Assembly: GCA_002049455.2 (NCBI GenBank)
Contig: KV919042.1
Location: 40,144 to 104,143 of the forward strand
DNA length: 64,000 nucleotides
Reading direction: 5' to 3'
Source of the DNA: Porphyra umbilicalis
Taxonomy: Eukaryota; Rhodophyta; Bangiophyceae; Bangiales; Bangiaceae
Shown here: positions 54,448 to 64,000 of the stretch, piece by piece
How the letters are laid out: each line of letters begins with the position of its first letter
Numbering within the stretch: the first letter of the stretch is position 1
Notes under the pieces: model-generated
The model's database searches: none
What the model was told of the DNA's origin: nothing
The model's input: only the letters and a program-made list of their open reading frames with translations
Program-made: the position numbers and the translations under genes

Positions 54448-57400
54448 ATGGGATCTGAGTGCATCAGCGTGATCGGCACACGACGGCGGTCGGGTGGACC
54501 CCGGGGGTCCCTTTTTCTTTCTTGTTGTGCCGCCACCGTTGCCCCAACAGTCATACAGGCCATGTCTAACGTCCAGGGCGTCTGTTTCTTCGCTTCTCTG
54601 CACCCCACGTGTCTATGCAGTGCCTCGGCTGAGTTGTTTGCATCAGTAAAAGAGATCATCAATCCCTCCACGGGAAAGCCTCTTGCATTTTTATGCAACA
54701 GGTGCACCCACGCCTTCCTTTCCCCCTCAAGTGCCACCGAAACCTACCCAGCCAGCATCTCGCACCACCCCCTCGAGCTCTCTGCCCATAGCGTCGCAGC
54801 TACGCAGCGCAAGAGCAAGTGCAGACCACCCTTTGGCGTGCACGCAAGTGGTGTGCTTCTGGGGTTGTGCAGCGGCTGCGTCGCGGCGGTCCGGCGCAAG
54901 CCGACAGCAGTTCGTGTACTTGAGCATTGCAAGTCACTCCTACAGAAGGAGGGGGCTATGGGTGCCGCTACCTACGTACCGAGCCCGGCAGCGATGCCGT
55001 GGCTCTGGTCGGGAACTGACGCGGCCAATGAGGCCGCGGCAAAGCCTAACGAGCGGCGCAAAGTGTGTGCCGCGTGTCGATCGAAAGCTGACCGGAGCCG
55101 ATGGGCGTCCACGCCGCCCCTCCCCGCCCCCTCGCCCGATGAGGGAGCTGTCGGGTTGAACCTGCTGTCGGCCGTGGCCGCATTCGTCCAAGACTCGTCT
55201 ATTGCACCGCCCAGGGATGAGGCACCGGCCGCAGCGGACGACGAGCCAGGACAGGCGGCTGCTCTTGAGTCGTCTTACCCATCTCCAACAGTCGCGCTGG
55301 GGACACTGCTGGCGAGGTACGACACCCTCAGCAGTTTGGAGGTGGCGCTGTTTGAGGCCCTCATGGCGAAGCACCTCCGCGCTGTACGCCCCACCCTCAT
55401 ATCGATCTCTTTTCGCAACGGCGTCAATAGACGATACGAGCCGGTACCTACACGCAAGCGCAAAAGGGCCGTTCAGGCGCGGCAAATGCGGCGACGTGTG
55501 AGCGCCGTCGCGCGGGCAGCGGGCGGCGCTGCTGACGCGGCCGCGCCCGCGACGCGACGAGCGATTTTGGACATCCTCCGAGCGGCACAGCGCCAGGAGG
55601 GGGTGTCAGTCGTGCCGACGGGCCGTCTGCAGCGCCTGTCCCCTCGGAAACAGGCTCTGTTCATTACTAAGCACCAATTGAGCCAGACCAAGTGGAGCGA
55701 GCTGCGCAAGGCGCTCGGCGGCAAGGACAGCGGGTTGGCGTCCAGGGAGGTGATACGTAGTGCTATGCGCAGAGCTGCCGCCGAGCCAGGGCGGCAGGTG
55801 TGGACGGACGCTCGCGGGGCCCACCTCGTCAGCCTCCGCGATGCTGTCGAGTGCACGTTGGACGAACTCTTTCAGTCCGAGCAGTTCAGGGAACGGTATG
55901 TTCGGGGACCTGACGGGCGACCAGTCCCCCACACGTGCACGTATCTACCAACTCCGGAGCTCCCCTACGAGCAGCATGCGGACAACGTGGCAGACATTTA
56001 CCTCTGTCTGGGGTTGGACAAGGGTGGGCGTCGGACCTCCACCGCAAAGCTTGTGGCGACCACGCCCAATCAGGTGCATCCTATGTCAAGCTCCCACTCC
56101 ATCCTGCTATCTACGATGCCGTGCTCGTCCGATACCAACACAGATCTCCATGAGATGATTGGCCCATGGATGGGTGACTTGCAGGCATTGCTGGAAAGCG
56201 GTGTGACTGTCAACGGCTCGCTACGTGCCGTGCGCCTGTTCTTGACGGGTGACCTGCAGTTCCTGAGCTGCTTCCTGGGTCACAAGGGCGCATCTTGCCG
56301 ACTGCCCTGCGTATGGTGCCTCGTGGTGGGTCGGCGCGGCGATGCCAATGTCGAGGCGCTGGCTGCCTTTGGAGATATCCAGGACGCCCGGCAGAAGCCG
56401 GAGAGGCTCCGCACCCGCAAACAGCTGCAGTATGCGATTGAAGCGCTGGGGGAGGACTGTAACGATGACCTGCTCACCCCCCTCACACCCCTAGAGCACC
56501 TCTCCATTGAACACCCACCACTTTTTGACGTTGAGCCGTGTCAGATTGTCGTGGCTCCTCTACATCTTACCCTCGGCGTCACCGCAATCCTGTTGCGACT
56601 TGGCGTGGAGGCGGCCGCCCTGTCTGGTGGTCTGCCGGCCGCGCGCGGCGCGGCCGCCGCTATGGGCGCCGCCTTGTTGAAGGACGTGCGCGTGCGCCCT
56701 GTGCCGTACCACGGTGGTGGATTTGCGGGCAGAGAGTGCCATCGCATTGCAGTGCGCGGCTCCATTGTTTGCGACGCGCTGGAGGGGCTCATCCCGGCGC
56801 CGCAACTAGCAGCTCTGCGCACGGCGTGGGCGGCGTGGGCTGGCGTAGCCCGTACTCTCAACCGTGCGGAAGAATTTCCTTCAGGGGAGGATTCGGACTT
56901 CTGCTTGGCGCTTGAGCGTTTCGTACCTGACTTGCAGGTCATCTTTCCCTGGTTGAGCGTCTCTCCCAAGCTCCATGCTCTCACCCACCACGCCCCCACC
57001 TTCCTGCGGCGTTTCGGCTCTTTGGGGTCATACGCGGAGCAGGCTCTCGAGGCGTGACACGCTTTTTTTAACAGAGCGCAAGCACAGTGCACCGCGGACT
57101 CGTTTTTGGAATCGTGCGCCCAGCTGGTGCAGCGGTCTGCGCTGGAGCGCCAGCCGTTGGCGGAGAGGAGCCTGGGCAACGGGCAAACGCGCAAGTCGGC
57201 CGCCGCCGGGGCGCGCAAGGCCAAGTCGCCCGGTGACGGCCGGCTGCGAGTGAACAAGTCCAGCCATCGTCAGACGGCGGTCGGCGCACGCAAGGAGCAA
57301 GCTGAAATGGAGGCGTGGGCGGATGGAAGGTCCACCAATGCCGTCATCACTATTAACGCGTACAAAAAACGTTTAGTGGACGCGGCCAAGCGCGCGGCGA

Positions 57401-57618
57401 CGCTGGCTGCGCGACTTGCAGCGGAAATAGCCGCGCATGAGCAAGTCGGGAATGGAGCCGGTGACGGTGCCGCAAGTACAGACGATGCTGAACCTGCGCC
57501 GGCAGTCTTGGCAGAGGTAGGGACAGCGGGTGCAGGTGACGAGGAGCAGCCACCAGCAGAAGATGATATATTGGAGGAGGAAGAGTTGGATCCTGCGGTT
57601 GCTCTTATGCTTGGGTAG
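54448..57618 (+). pseudogene. Long transposase-like protein with one in-frame TGA
   Basis: About 1,050 codons from ATG 54448. The N-terminal third has paired-cysteine motifs that could bind zinc (FLCNRCTHAF, LCSGCVAAVR, VCAACRSKADR). A basic stretch (RKRKRAVQARQMRRR) follows near 55455. The C-terminal half includes LPYEQHADNVADIYLCLGLDKGG, LFLTGDLQFLSCFLGHKGA with a PCVWCLV cysteine pair (about 56240-56320), and LHALTHHAPTFLRRFGSLGSYAEQALEA. I recall similar GD..FL...GH.G...PC.WC proteins from cnidarians and fish, uncharacterised and probably transposon-encoded; this is memory, not a search. TGA at 57055-57057 falls where Trp would fit, and the same frame stays open with matching composition to 57618, ending in an acidic tail. 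Confidence 0.62.
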
Positions 57619-60600
57619 GGAATAGAAAAGAGAAAAGGACATTCAAGCTCACGAATAGTCTCGCACACAGAAGGAAAAGGCCGAAGGCGGCGACAACGAC
57701 CAAGTAACAGGCAACAGAAACAGAAGGCACAAAGGGAACCAAAGCGACTCCCAGCGAGGGATGAGGGAGCGCTTGCTTTACCACAGCACAGCGGTACCAT
57801 GACCCGTCCACAAGTCCCGCATGGCGGTCTATCGCACGCACCCGGCCTGTGTCCCAATCGTTTTCTCTCCCTCCTCACCACACAGTCTCTCCCATGCATG
57901 CCTCCCATCTTCTCCCAGTAGTCGGTCCCGTGAGTCTCGCCCGTCTCCCCCCCAGCGTAACTCAAAGAGCTGCTGCCCCAGTGCACACAAAAACAAGAGC
58001 AGCGGTGCCACCACTTGCCCCAGATGCACAATGACCCCGTCTGCTCACCTCGGCGTCTCCCCCGCATTCCCCCACTTGTAAATATCAAGGAGATGCTTGA
58101 AAACGTGCAGCCGGGTTCCGTCTTGGGAGCCGCACCAGACTAAACTGGAGTACAACACCTGTATGGGGAGTGGGCTGAAAGCTGCAGAAGAGACTACATG
58201 GAACTGACTGAGGACACGGAACAAGAAAGATGGCGCAGGAATACAGAAAGTGATGTATGATATAGAGCATGCAGTCAACCATCAGATAGGAAACAAGTTC
58301 AGAGAAGAGAGAGCAACAAAGAACGGCGGGAGGGGGGAGCCACGAAGCAAATGGGCGGGTGCAAAACAACGAAAAGGGTGCCAAAGGTTCCAAGAGGAGA
58401 CGAAGGATAGGTCAGGCGTTATTGGGACACGCACGAGATGTTCAGCGCGGGGCAAGGGGCGAGGGACAGGGCGAGCGGCCTGCAGCGCCAGGGCGATGCG
58501 ACCGATCCCAATATGGTCGTCCGGCGCGGAGGCGGGGAGCAACTACCGCGAGCAGATCGAAAGATGTGAGAGGGGCCACTTCCCACCCACGGTCGGTGAA
58601 TACAAAAAGGGCACTATCAATGGGGGTGCCAATGTCCTCATCGCACATGTCTTGGCATGGCGCACGTCGTCGTTGCGGTCTAGTGAGCAGCGCGCTGGCG
58701 ACTTGCCGTTCCCCATCCCAGCTACACCACAGCACTCACGAGGCTGCCGCCACCCCTCACCCGCGCCGCAACCGCGCGGCGCAGCCCCCACACTCCCAGT
58801 CTCCATTGACATGCCCAGAAAACAGCTGCGGAGACGTGCACCCCCGGCCCCCAGCCATGCCGTGCAGGCAGCAACGTCGGTCCCGCCCCACCCCCCACCA
58901 AATCATCGGAATGCCAGGTGAGCAAACGATGGCACTCACCGCAGTCGAGCAGGCCAAATGAGCGGACAGGAATAAACGCTGGAGGACTGCGTCGGAAGTC
59001 AGCCTTGAAAACTGACTCCTTGCAACCCCCCATGCGCCCGTCAGGGCAGCTGAGCCACTTGTCATCTCTCAGTCGTCTGACAGCTCGAGAAAGGCCTGCG
59101 CGAAATGCCCATCAACCAATCAGAAGCACGCTATTGATGGAAAAGCCAGAAGACCGCAAACGGCCAGTCTTAACTGGGGGTGCCTCAGGCTCTTTCGCAG
59201 ACCGCTTTCGCAGAAGAGGGGGCCCGCGATTTGAAGCTCCTATTGGCTCGTGACGGTCGCCGCGGGGTGCGCTGCAGCCCGGTGCATCCCCGATTTGTCA
59301 ACATACGCTGCCGCGCCGCGTATGTTGACAACCCCTGCATGCACCGCGCTGCACGTAGTTTCGGCGAAGGCGCAAGAGTTGACATCAGTAATTTCACTTT
59401 TTGAAGATCAATTTGTCTCCATCCAGCCCCCAATTCTGTCCCTGTGACCGGCGGCGACAGCAGCAGCCCGTCTGACAATCCACTCTGGTCACTTCACCTC
59501 GCGGAACACATTCTTGCGTCTTTCCCCTACGTCAACAACATCCCTTCCACCTGTTCACCAACCGACCACAGCCTTTAATATTCCTGCCGAACGGCTGCGG
59601 TCGCTGCTGACACAGCAAGGTCTTCTGAGAGCAAACCCTGCAACGTCGATCGCATCTTCCAATTGGGGAATCTAGAGGCGCAACGTGTGGCATGCTGAAT
59701 GGAGAGCCCATTCTGGGGGCCCTCTTTGGCGCCAGACGCGATGTAGTTGGGCATCGAGCTGTCTGAAACGAGCCACGAGACGGTCTGAATGGGGTCGTCA
59801 TTGCTGGGTTATGTGTAGCCCCATTCTGGTAGTCCAAATCCGAATGAAAGCGAAGGAGCGCTAAGGGATCTCGATCAGCGCTTAATGAAACGAAACCACC
59901 GAAAAGTTGTCCGGAAAGTGTGCCCAACAGTCGCGGTGAGATTGCCACGTCCTCGTCAAGCGCCAGATATGCCGCTAGTAATCGTCGAAACCGATGACAA
60001 CGTCGAAGAAAGAGGCATTCAAAGGGACGAACGGGCCGACACCTGGCACGGCCACGACATAAATCGGGCACCTCATTGGAACTAGGCCCCTGGGAAGAAT
60101 CCGATCTCCTCGTGCGCAGTCCTGTCGATTGTAAACGGATTGGATCGGGCCACAGAAGAAGCGGTAAGCGGCTGGGCGGGGAAACTGGAGAGCGGGCGTC
60201 GCCACTGGCACGATCCGCATTGTGCGGAAGGCTCGTCGCGAGATATCAACAGGTCAGATGTTGTTGCCGTCGACACTCTCGGGAGCTGTTTTGAAACCGC
60301 CCAGTTTGGAGGGAAGTGCAGTCATTGGCTGATCCAGTGAATCGAACCAATCTGTCGTCCTGGATGGCATCACTTTTCTCAAAAGCTGCACTTTCGGTGA
60401 CTAGTCGACGCCACAAACTGTCGGTATCGGTGCCACTTGCACAATGCTCGGTTGAAGCTGGGTCGCGTCATCGGATGAGATCGTGCGTGAGTGGGCCACT
60501 GGAGGGGTGCGAAGCGCTGTGCGCATTGGGTGGACACGGCGACGCCTCAGAACGGATGGCCAGCCGGTCACGTGACCAACTGGTCATCCTTTTGACGTTG

Positions 60601-61420
60601 GAACGGCCGCCGCGCCAACGCCCTCGCTGGCTCAGGAGGCGTGACGGCATTCAGCGCCGCGACTCGTCAGTGGCCGCCTCGCGGCCCCTCAGCCGTCCGA
60701 CGTGTGCCGCGCCCGGCGTGTCAGTCTGACGCGTGCCGCTCGACCCCCCAGCCGTCCAACGTGTGTGGCGTAGGGGCGTATGATTCCCGCCTGTAAACGG
60801 GTCTGCGTTGTCAGGCTGCCGTGGCGGGTCTCTCCGGCTCGTCCCACCCGCTCGTTCATATTTTATCGGGCGGGCACGGCGCCTCTGTGGACGGGCTGCA
60901 CGTGGGACGACGAGACGCATGCGCGCTGGTCGGTTCTCAACCGTGACCAGTTTCTGGGAGCCAGGTCTCCTGCGGGGCGGGCCAGGCTGACGCAGTCCCC
61001 CCACACTCGCTCACCCGCCGTCGGACGGCAGGTGGGATTGGGCGGGCGGCAGGGACGCGTCTCCTCTGTGTGCGCAATCGCGCCGGTGTGGTGGGACGTC
61101 TGTGCAGCGCGCGCGCTCCGGCTGCCATCCCGCCCACCCCTCCCCTCCACCCACCGCGCCCACCCCTCCCCCCCTCTGTAACCGCGCTCATGACGCGTGT
61201 GAAGGGCGCCAACGACACGCGACGACGCCGAGCGCAGCGGCAGCGCAACGGTCGCGCTGCCACCCCGCCCTCTCCGCCTTGCACCTGCGCGGGGCCGTGT
61301 GACCACGGCACCACGGACGCCCCCCCCCCCCCCCCCCCACCTGCTGAACGGTGCGCTGCACCCTGCCGCCCTTCCCGCCTCGGGTCAACGAGCTTCGCTG
61401 GTCCCAGGGAGGACGGCTCC
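57619..61420. other. Mixed stretch without a confident gene
   Basis: 57620-59500 is moderate GC with only biased or overlapping frames. 59500-60700 is lower GC. 60700-61420 becomes C/G-rich. Long frames near 58250-58921, 59532-60071 and 57270-58088 lack motifs. Nothing is called. Confidence 0.4.
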
Positions 61421-63746
61421 ATGTACGCGCCTCCCCCCCCACCGCCCCGCGCTTTCGGGCCCTCCCCTCCCCGCAATCACTGCCGCCCCCCTCCTGCCGG
61501 CCGGGGTGTTGGCCGGCCGCTTAATCAAGGCGGCCGGCCTCCGGCACCACACCGGCTGCCCTGCCCTCCTCACCCCCGCCGCCTCGGACCTGACGCCGAC
61601 CACGCCGATCCTGACGACCGACGTGTTCGTCGACGCGTCGACGACGACGGGCGTTATCACCCTCAAGCCGGCGGCGAGTACCCCCGTCGGTGGAGCCCGC
61701 CTCGTCGACCAGCGGGCCCGCCACGCGGGCCCCCTTGGCGCAGCCCCCCTCGACGCCCGGCGGGCCCCCCACAGGGCCCCCCCCCCCCCCGTGGTGGAGC
61801 CCGCAGCGAGGACCAGCGGGCGCCCCACGCGGCCCTCGACGGTGCAGCCCTCCGCAACGACCGGCGGGCCCCCGACACGGATCCCCTCGCTGGAGCCCCC
61901 CGCGACGACCGGCGGGCCCGTCTGACGACCCAAGGTGTTGGCCAACGGGGCCACCGGTCGACGACCACCGGCGCTCGTACGGCTCTTGGCCGCCGCCACC
62001 CCCGTCCTCGTGTGCCCACGGGTACGCCAGCGCGGGCGAGCCGTGGCCAACCGGTGGGTACGACCCCACCGGTAGCTGGTCTTCCGCGTGGCGGCCGCCG
62101 CCGTACCCGGTGTTCCACCGTCCGGCGCTCTGGAGCGGCGAGTCACCCGCCAAGCCACACGGCGGGCACGCGTACCAGTGGGCGTTGACGACGGCTCAGC
62201 CGCAGAGCACGCCTTCGCTGTTGATGTTGTTGCCCGCGCCGCCGCAGCCCTCGCTGCAGCGGACGCCGCAGGAGCCAGCGCGCCAACCTCTGTACGTGAT
62301 CGGGAGCCACCCAGCCCCGCAGCCGACGCCGCAGCCGACGCCGCAGCCGACGCCGCAGGAGGCAGCTCGCCAGCCTCTGTACGTGGTAGGCGGGCACCAA
62401 GCCCCGCCCCCCTCGACGTTTGTGCTGGTGCCTGCTCCCCCCCAGCCTCCCCAGCAGGCCCCTCTCTACCTGACGCCGCCGTTCCAGCAGTGAACTACAA
62501 CCTCCCCAAGTCCATGGGCTCCAGCCTGGGATGGACGGACGAGGACCGCGTGCCGCTGTGTAGGGCCTACCTGGAGGTGAGCGAGGACCCTGTGACCGCC
62601 ACTGGTCGCTCCAAGGACCAGCTGTGGGCGGCTGTGCACGAGAAGTGGACGGACCTGATGACCAAGAAGGGGCCCCTGCGCGTCAAGCGCAACGTGAGCG
62701 CGTTGGAGAAGCAGTTCAAGAAGATCCGGAAGGGGGTGAGCTCGTTTACCTCTCACTACCTGGCGGTCAAGAATATGCAAACTACCGGGAACCTGACGGA
62801 GGAGGCCATCATCAGCGGTGCGGTCGCGCGGTACTGCTCGCTGGACATCTACGAGTCCATTCGCAGCGACCGGGAGAAGGACAAGCGCAAGGGCAAGACG
62901 GCCAAACGCAAAGCCAAACTGGCGCACTGCAAGTGGGTGGGATGCTGGCGAGTTTTGCGCACATCTGACAAGTTCAGCGGCGCGGCCAACACGGCGGACG
63001 ACGCGAGTGTGGACCTGGACGACTCTTCTGACGAGGACGGCGAGAGCGGGAGCACGAGCAGCCCGAACTCCCGCAACAAGGGGTATCAGCGCCGACCGGG
63101 CGGCATCAAGGCCGCCAGGCTGATGCGGTCGGAGGACGCCGGCATGGAGAAGCAGGTGAAGGCGAGCACGGCGGCGGTGGACAAGCTGACCGTTGCGCAG
63201 CAAGAGCGCACTGCGCTTTGCTTTTTTGACTCTCCCGCGATGCGTAACACGCCCGAGGCGGCCCAGTACCGGCAAGCTGTTATGCGCAAGATGATGCAAG
63301 CTGCTGGCCTGGCGGCGCCCCCTGCACCGGCTCCCACGCCTGCGCCGCCGGCACGCAGTGCTGTTAAGGAGATCCATGTTGTGGAAGTTGACGACGGCGT
63401 GGCCGCCATGGAAGTCACGACTCTCGCGGCTGATGCGTCGTCGTCGGCGCCGCCGGCGGGCGGCTCTGCCGCCGGAGCTAACGCGCCGCCGGGGGAGGAC
63501 CCGCCGGCGGCGCCTGTGGCAGCAGATACTGCTGCTGCAACGGCTCTGGCGGCGGAGGCTGAGTCGCCGGCGGCGCCGCCGGCGCGCGGCAGCGGGGGGG
63601 GCGACAACCAGCGTGGCCGCAAGTCGCAAGCCGCAAAGCAGCGGGCCGCTTCTGCGGCTCTCAACAAGCAGCTGGATACAACCCGCGGCCTTGACCAAAG
63701 TAGCGAGTCTGACACGACCACCACCACCACCACGGACACTGAGTAG
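61421..63746 (+). CDS. Myb-like accessory protein with proline-rich N-terminus
   Basis: Likely start ATG 61421 (MYAPPPPPP). The Pro/Trp/Tyr-rich N-terminal part changes frame at about 61775-61790 (a C run) and again near 62490, so either base counts are off, an intron lies there, or it is broken. From 62500 one frame runs to TAG at 63744-63746. A Myb/trihelix-type domain follows (SLGWTDEDRVPLCRAYLEVSEDP, LWAAVHEKW, ALEKQFKKIRKGVSSF, a DSRV-free AVARYCSLDIYESI helix, and CWRVLRTSDKF), then RRPGGIKAARLMR and LCFFDSPAMRNTPEAAQYRQAV. This is the order seen in plant PIF/NAM-associated Myb-like proteins that accompany PIF transposases. A low-complexity Ala/Pro/Thr tail ends it. No transposase partner is seen within reach; it could lie past the window. 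Confidence 0.68.
61686..61925 (+). repeat. About five degenerate ~50-bp tandem units
   Basis: Units share GGAGCCC, CGACGACC and GCGGGCCC blocks. In the likely frame they encode WSPPRRPAGPP-like repeats in the proline-rich region of the accessory protein. Confidence 0.6.
62309..62360 (+). repeat. 12-bp tandem repeat CCGACGCCGCAG
   Basis: Four near-perfect units encode a Pro-Thr-Pro-Gln repeat in the proline-rich frame, or Ala-Asp-Ala-Ala in the alternative frame. Confidence 0.7.
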
Positions 63747-64000
63747 CGTAGCGACTGTGTATTGCTTTGTGCTTTGTGACATGTAGCAGCAGCTCGATGA
63801 CAACGAAAGGTTTTTTTTTTAATCCCTCTTCGGGGTTTTTTTTTTCCTATACTTATGCCTATCTCGGTGCACACAGTCGACCTCCGCCTGCGGCACGCAA
63901 CCAGCGACGGACCACACGCAGTCGTGCGGCGTCTCCGCTTTGTGCTGCCGCCCCTCCATCAGCCCAACGCCTCGTGCGTCGCAGAGTCCAACACCAACCC
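63747..64000. other. 3' flank with poly-T runs
   Basis: Two T runs of about ten bases (63811-63820 and 63837-63846) flank a CTCTTCGGGG core. A 3' end signal is possible; nothing else is seen. Confidence 0.3.

Noticed and set aside
57270..58088. Minus-strand 272-codon frame
   Set aside because: Its C-terminal half is the antisense of the acidic tail of the long plus-strand gene; the rest is Cys/Arg-rich with no motif.
59532..60071. Minus-strand 179-codon frame
   Set aside because: No motif; I considered a transposase fragment but found no matching segments.
1..64000. tRNA or rRNA genes
   Set aside because: No cloverleaf-like or rRNA-like segment was seen by eye; a covariance-model scan would be needed to exclude short ones.

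Overview
This is a eukaryotic, repeat-dominated window, rich in GC over the element-derived parts and clearly less so around 35-44 kb. There are no bacterial-style operons and no confident single-copy cellular gene. Nearly everything recognisable is transposable-element sequence: Ty3/gypsy retrotransposons (a chromovirus family with a chromodomain integrase, plus an unrelated degenerate family) and PIF/Harbinger-type DNA transposons with proline-rich, Myb-like accessory proteins. GC-rich genes and this element mixture would fit an alga. A bangiophyte red alga is my best guess, but that is inference at low confidence.

Layout. 1-10814: element A copy 1, a chromovirus whose 5' LTR is cut by the window edge; order is LTR, primer site, gag, pol, a long ANTISENSE gene (aORF), polypurine tract, LTR. 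10815-13984: minus-strand fragments of a divergent relative (A'), namely gag and an aORF-like piece, ending at an undetermined base (13985). 13986-16151 and 34082-35185: the two halves of minus-strand element B. 16152-34081: element A copy 2, inserted into the gag of element B. Copy 2 is itself interrupted inside its aORF by a 7.0-kb DNA insertion (25164-32175, 4-bp GATC duplication). That insertion in turn holds a 4.1-kb Harbinger-like transposon (25510-29592, 37-bp terminal inverted repeats) and a 131-bp pogo/mariner-like MITE (31868-31998). Four nesting levels can be read directly.

35.2-47.6 kb has lower GC and no confident gene. It contains a diverged dispersed repeat pair, an older inverted repeat (41420-43140) and a near-identical 1.28-kb palindrome (44030-47057). 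48.1-52.2 kb holds a broken plant-type PIF/HARBI1 transposase facing a minus-strand Myb-like accessory gene. 54.4-57.6 kb carries a long gene of a transposase-like family with one in-frame TGA. 61.4-63.7 kb carries a second Myb-like accessory gene with a proline-rich N-terminus.

How the parts work together. In element A, gag and pol are in -1 register and joined by a conserved GGGAAAC slippery heptamer 6 nt upstream of an inverted repeat, so Pol is probably made by programmed frameshifting. The aORF runs tail-to-tail with pol and has a TATA-like box on its own strand. It is the best candidate here for an undescribed function. Most lesions in copy 1 are single-base deletions, several in homopolymers, so it may be more intact than it looks; copy 2 and element B carry true nonsense changes.
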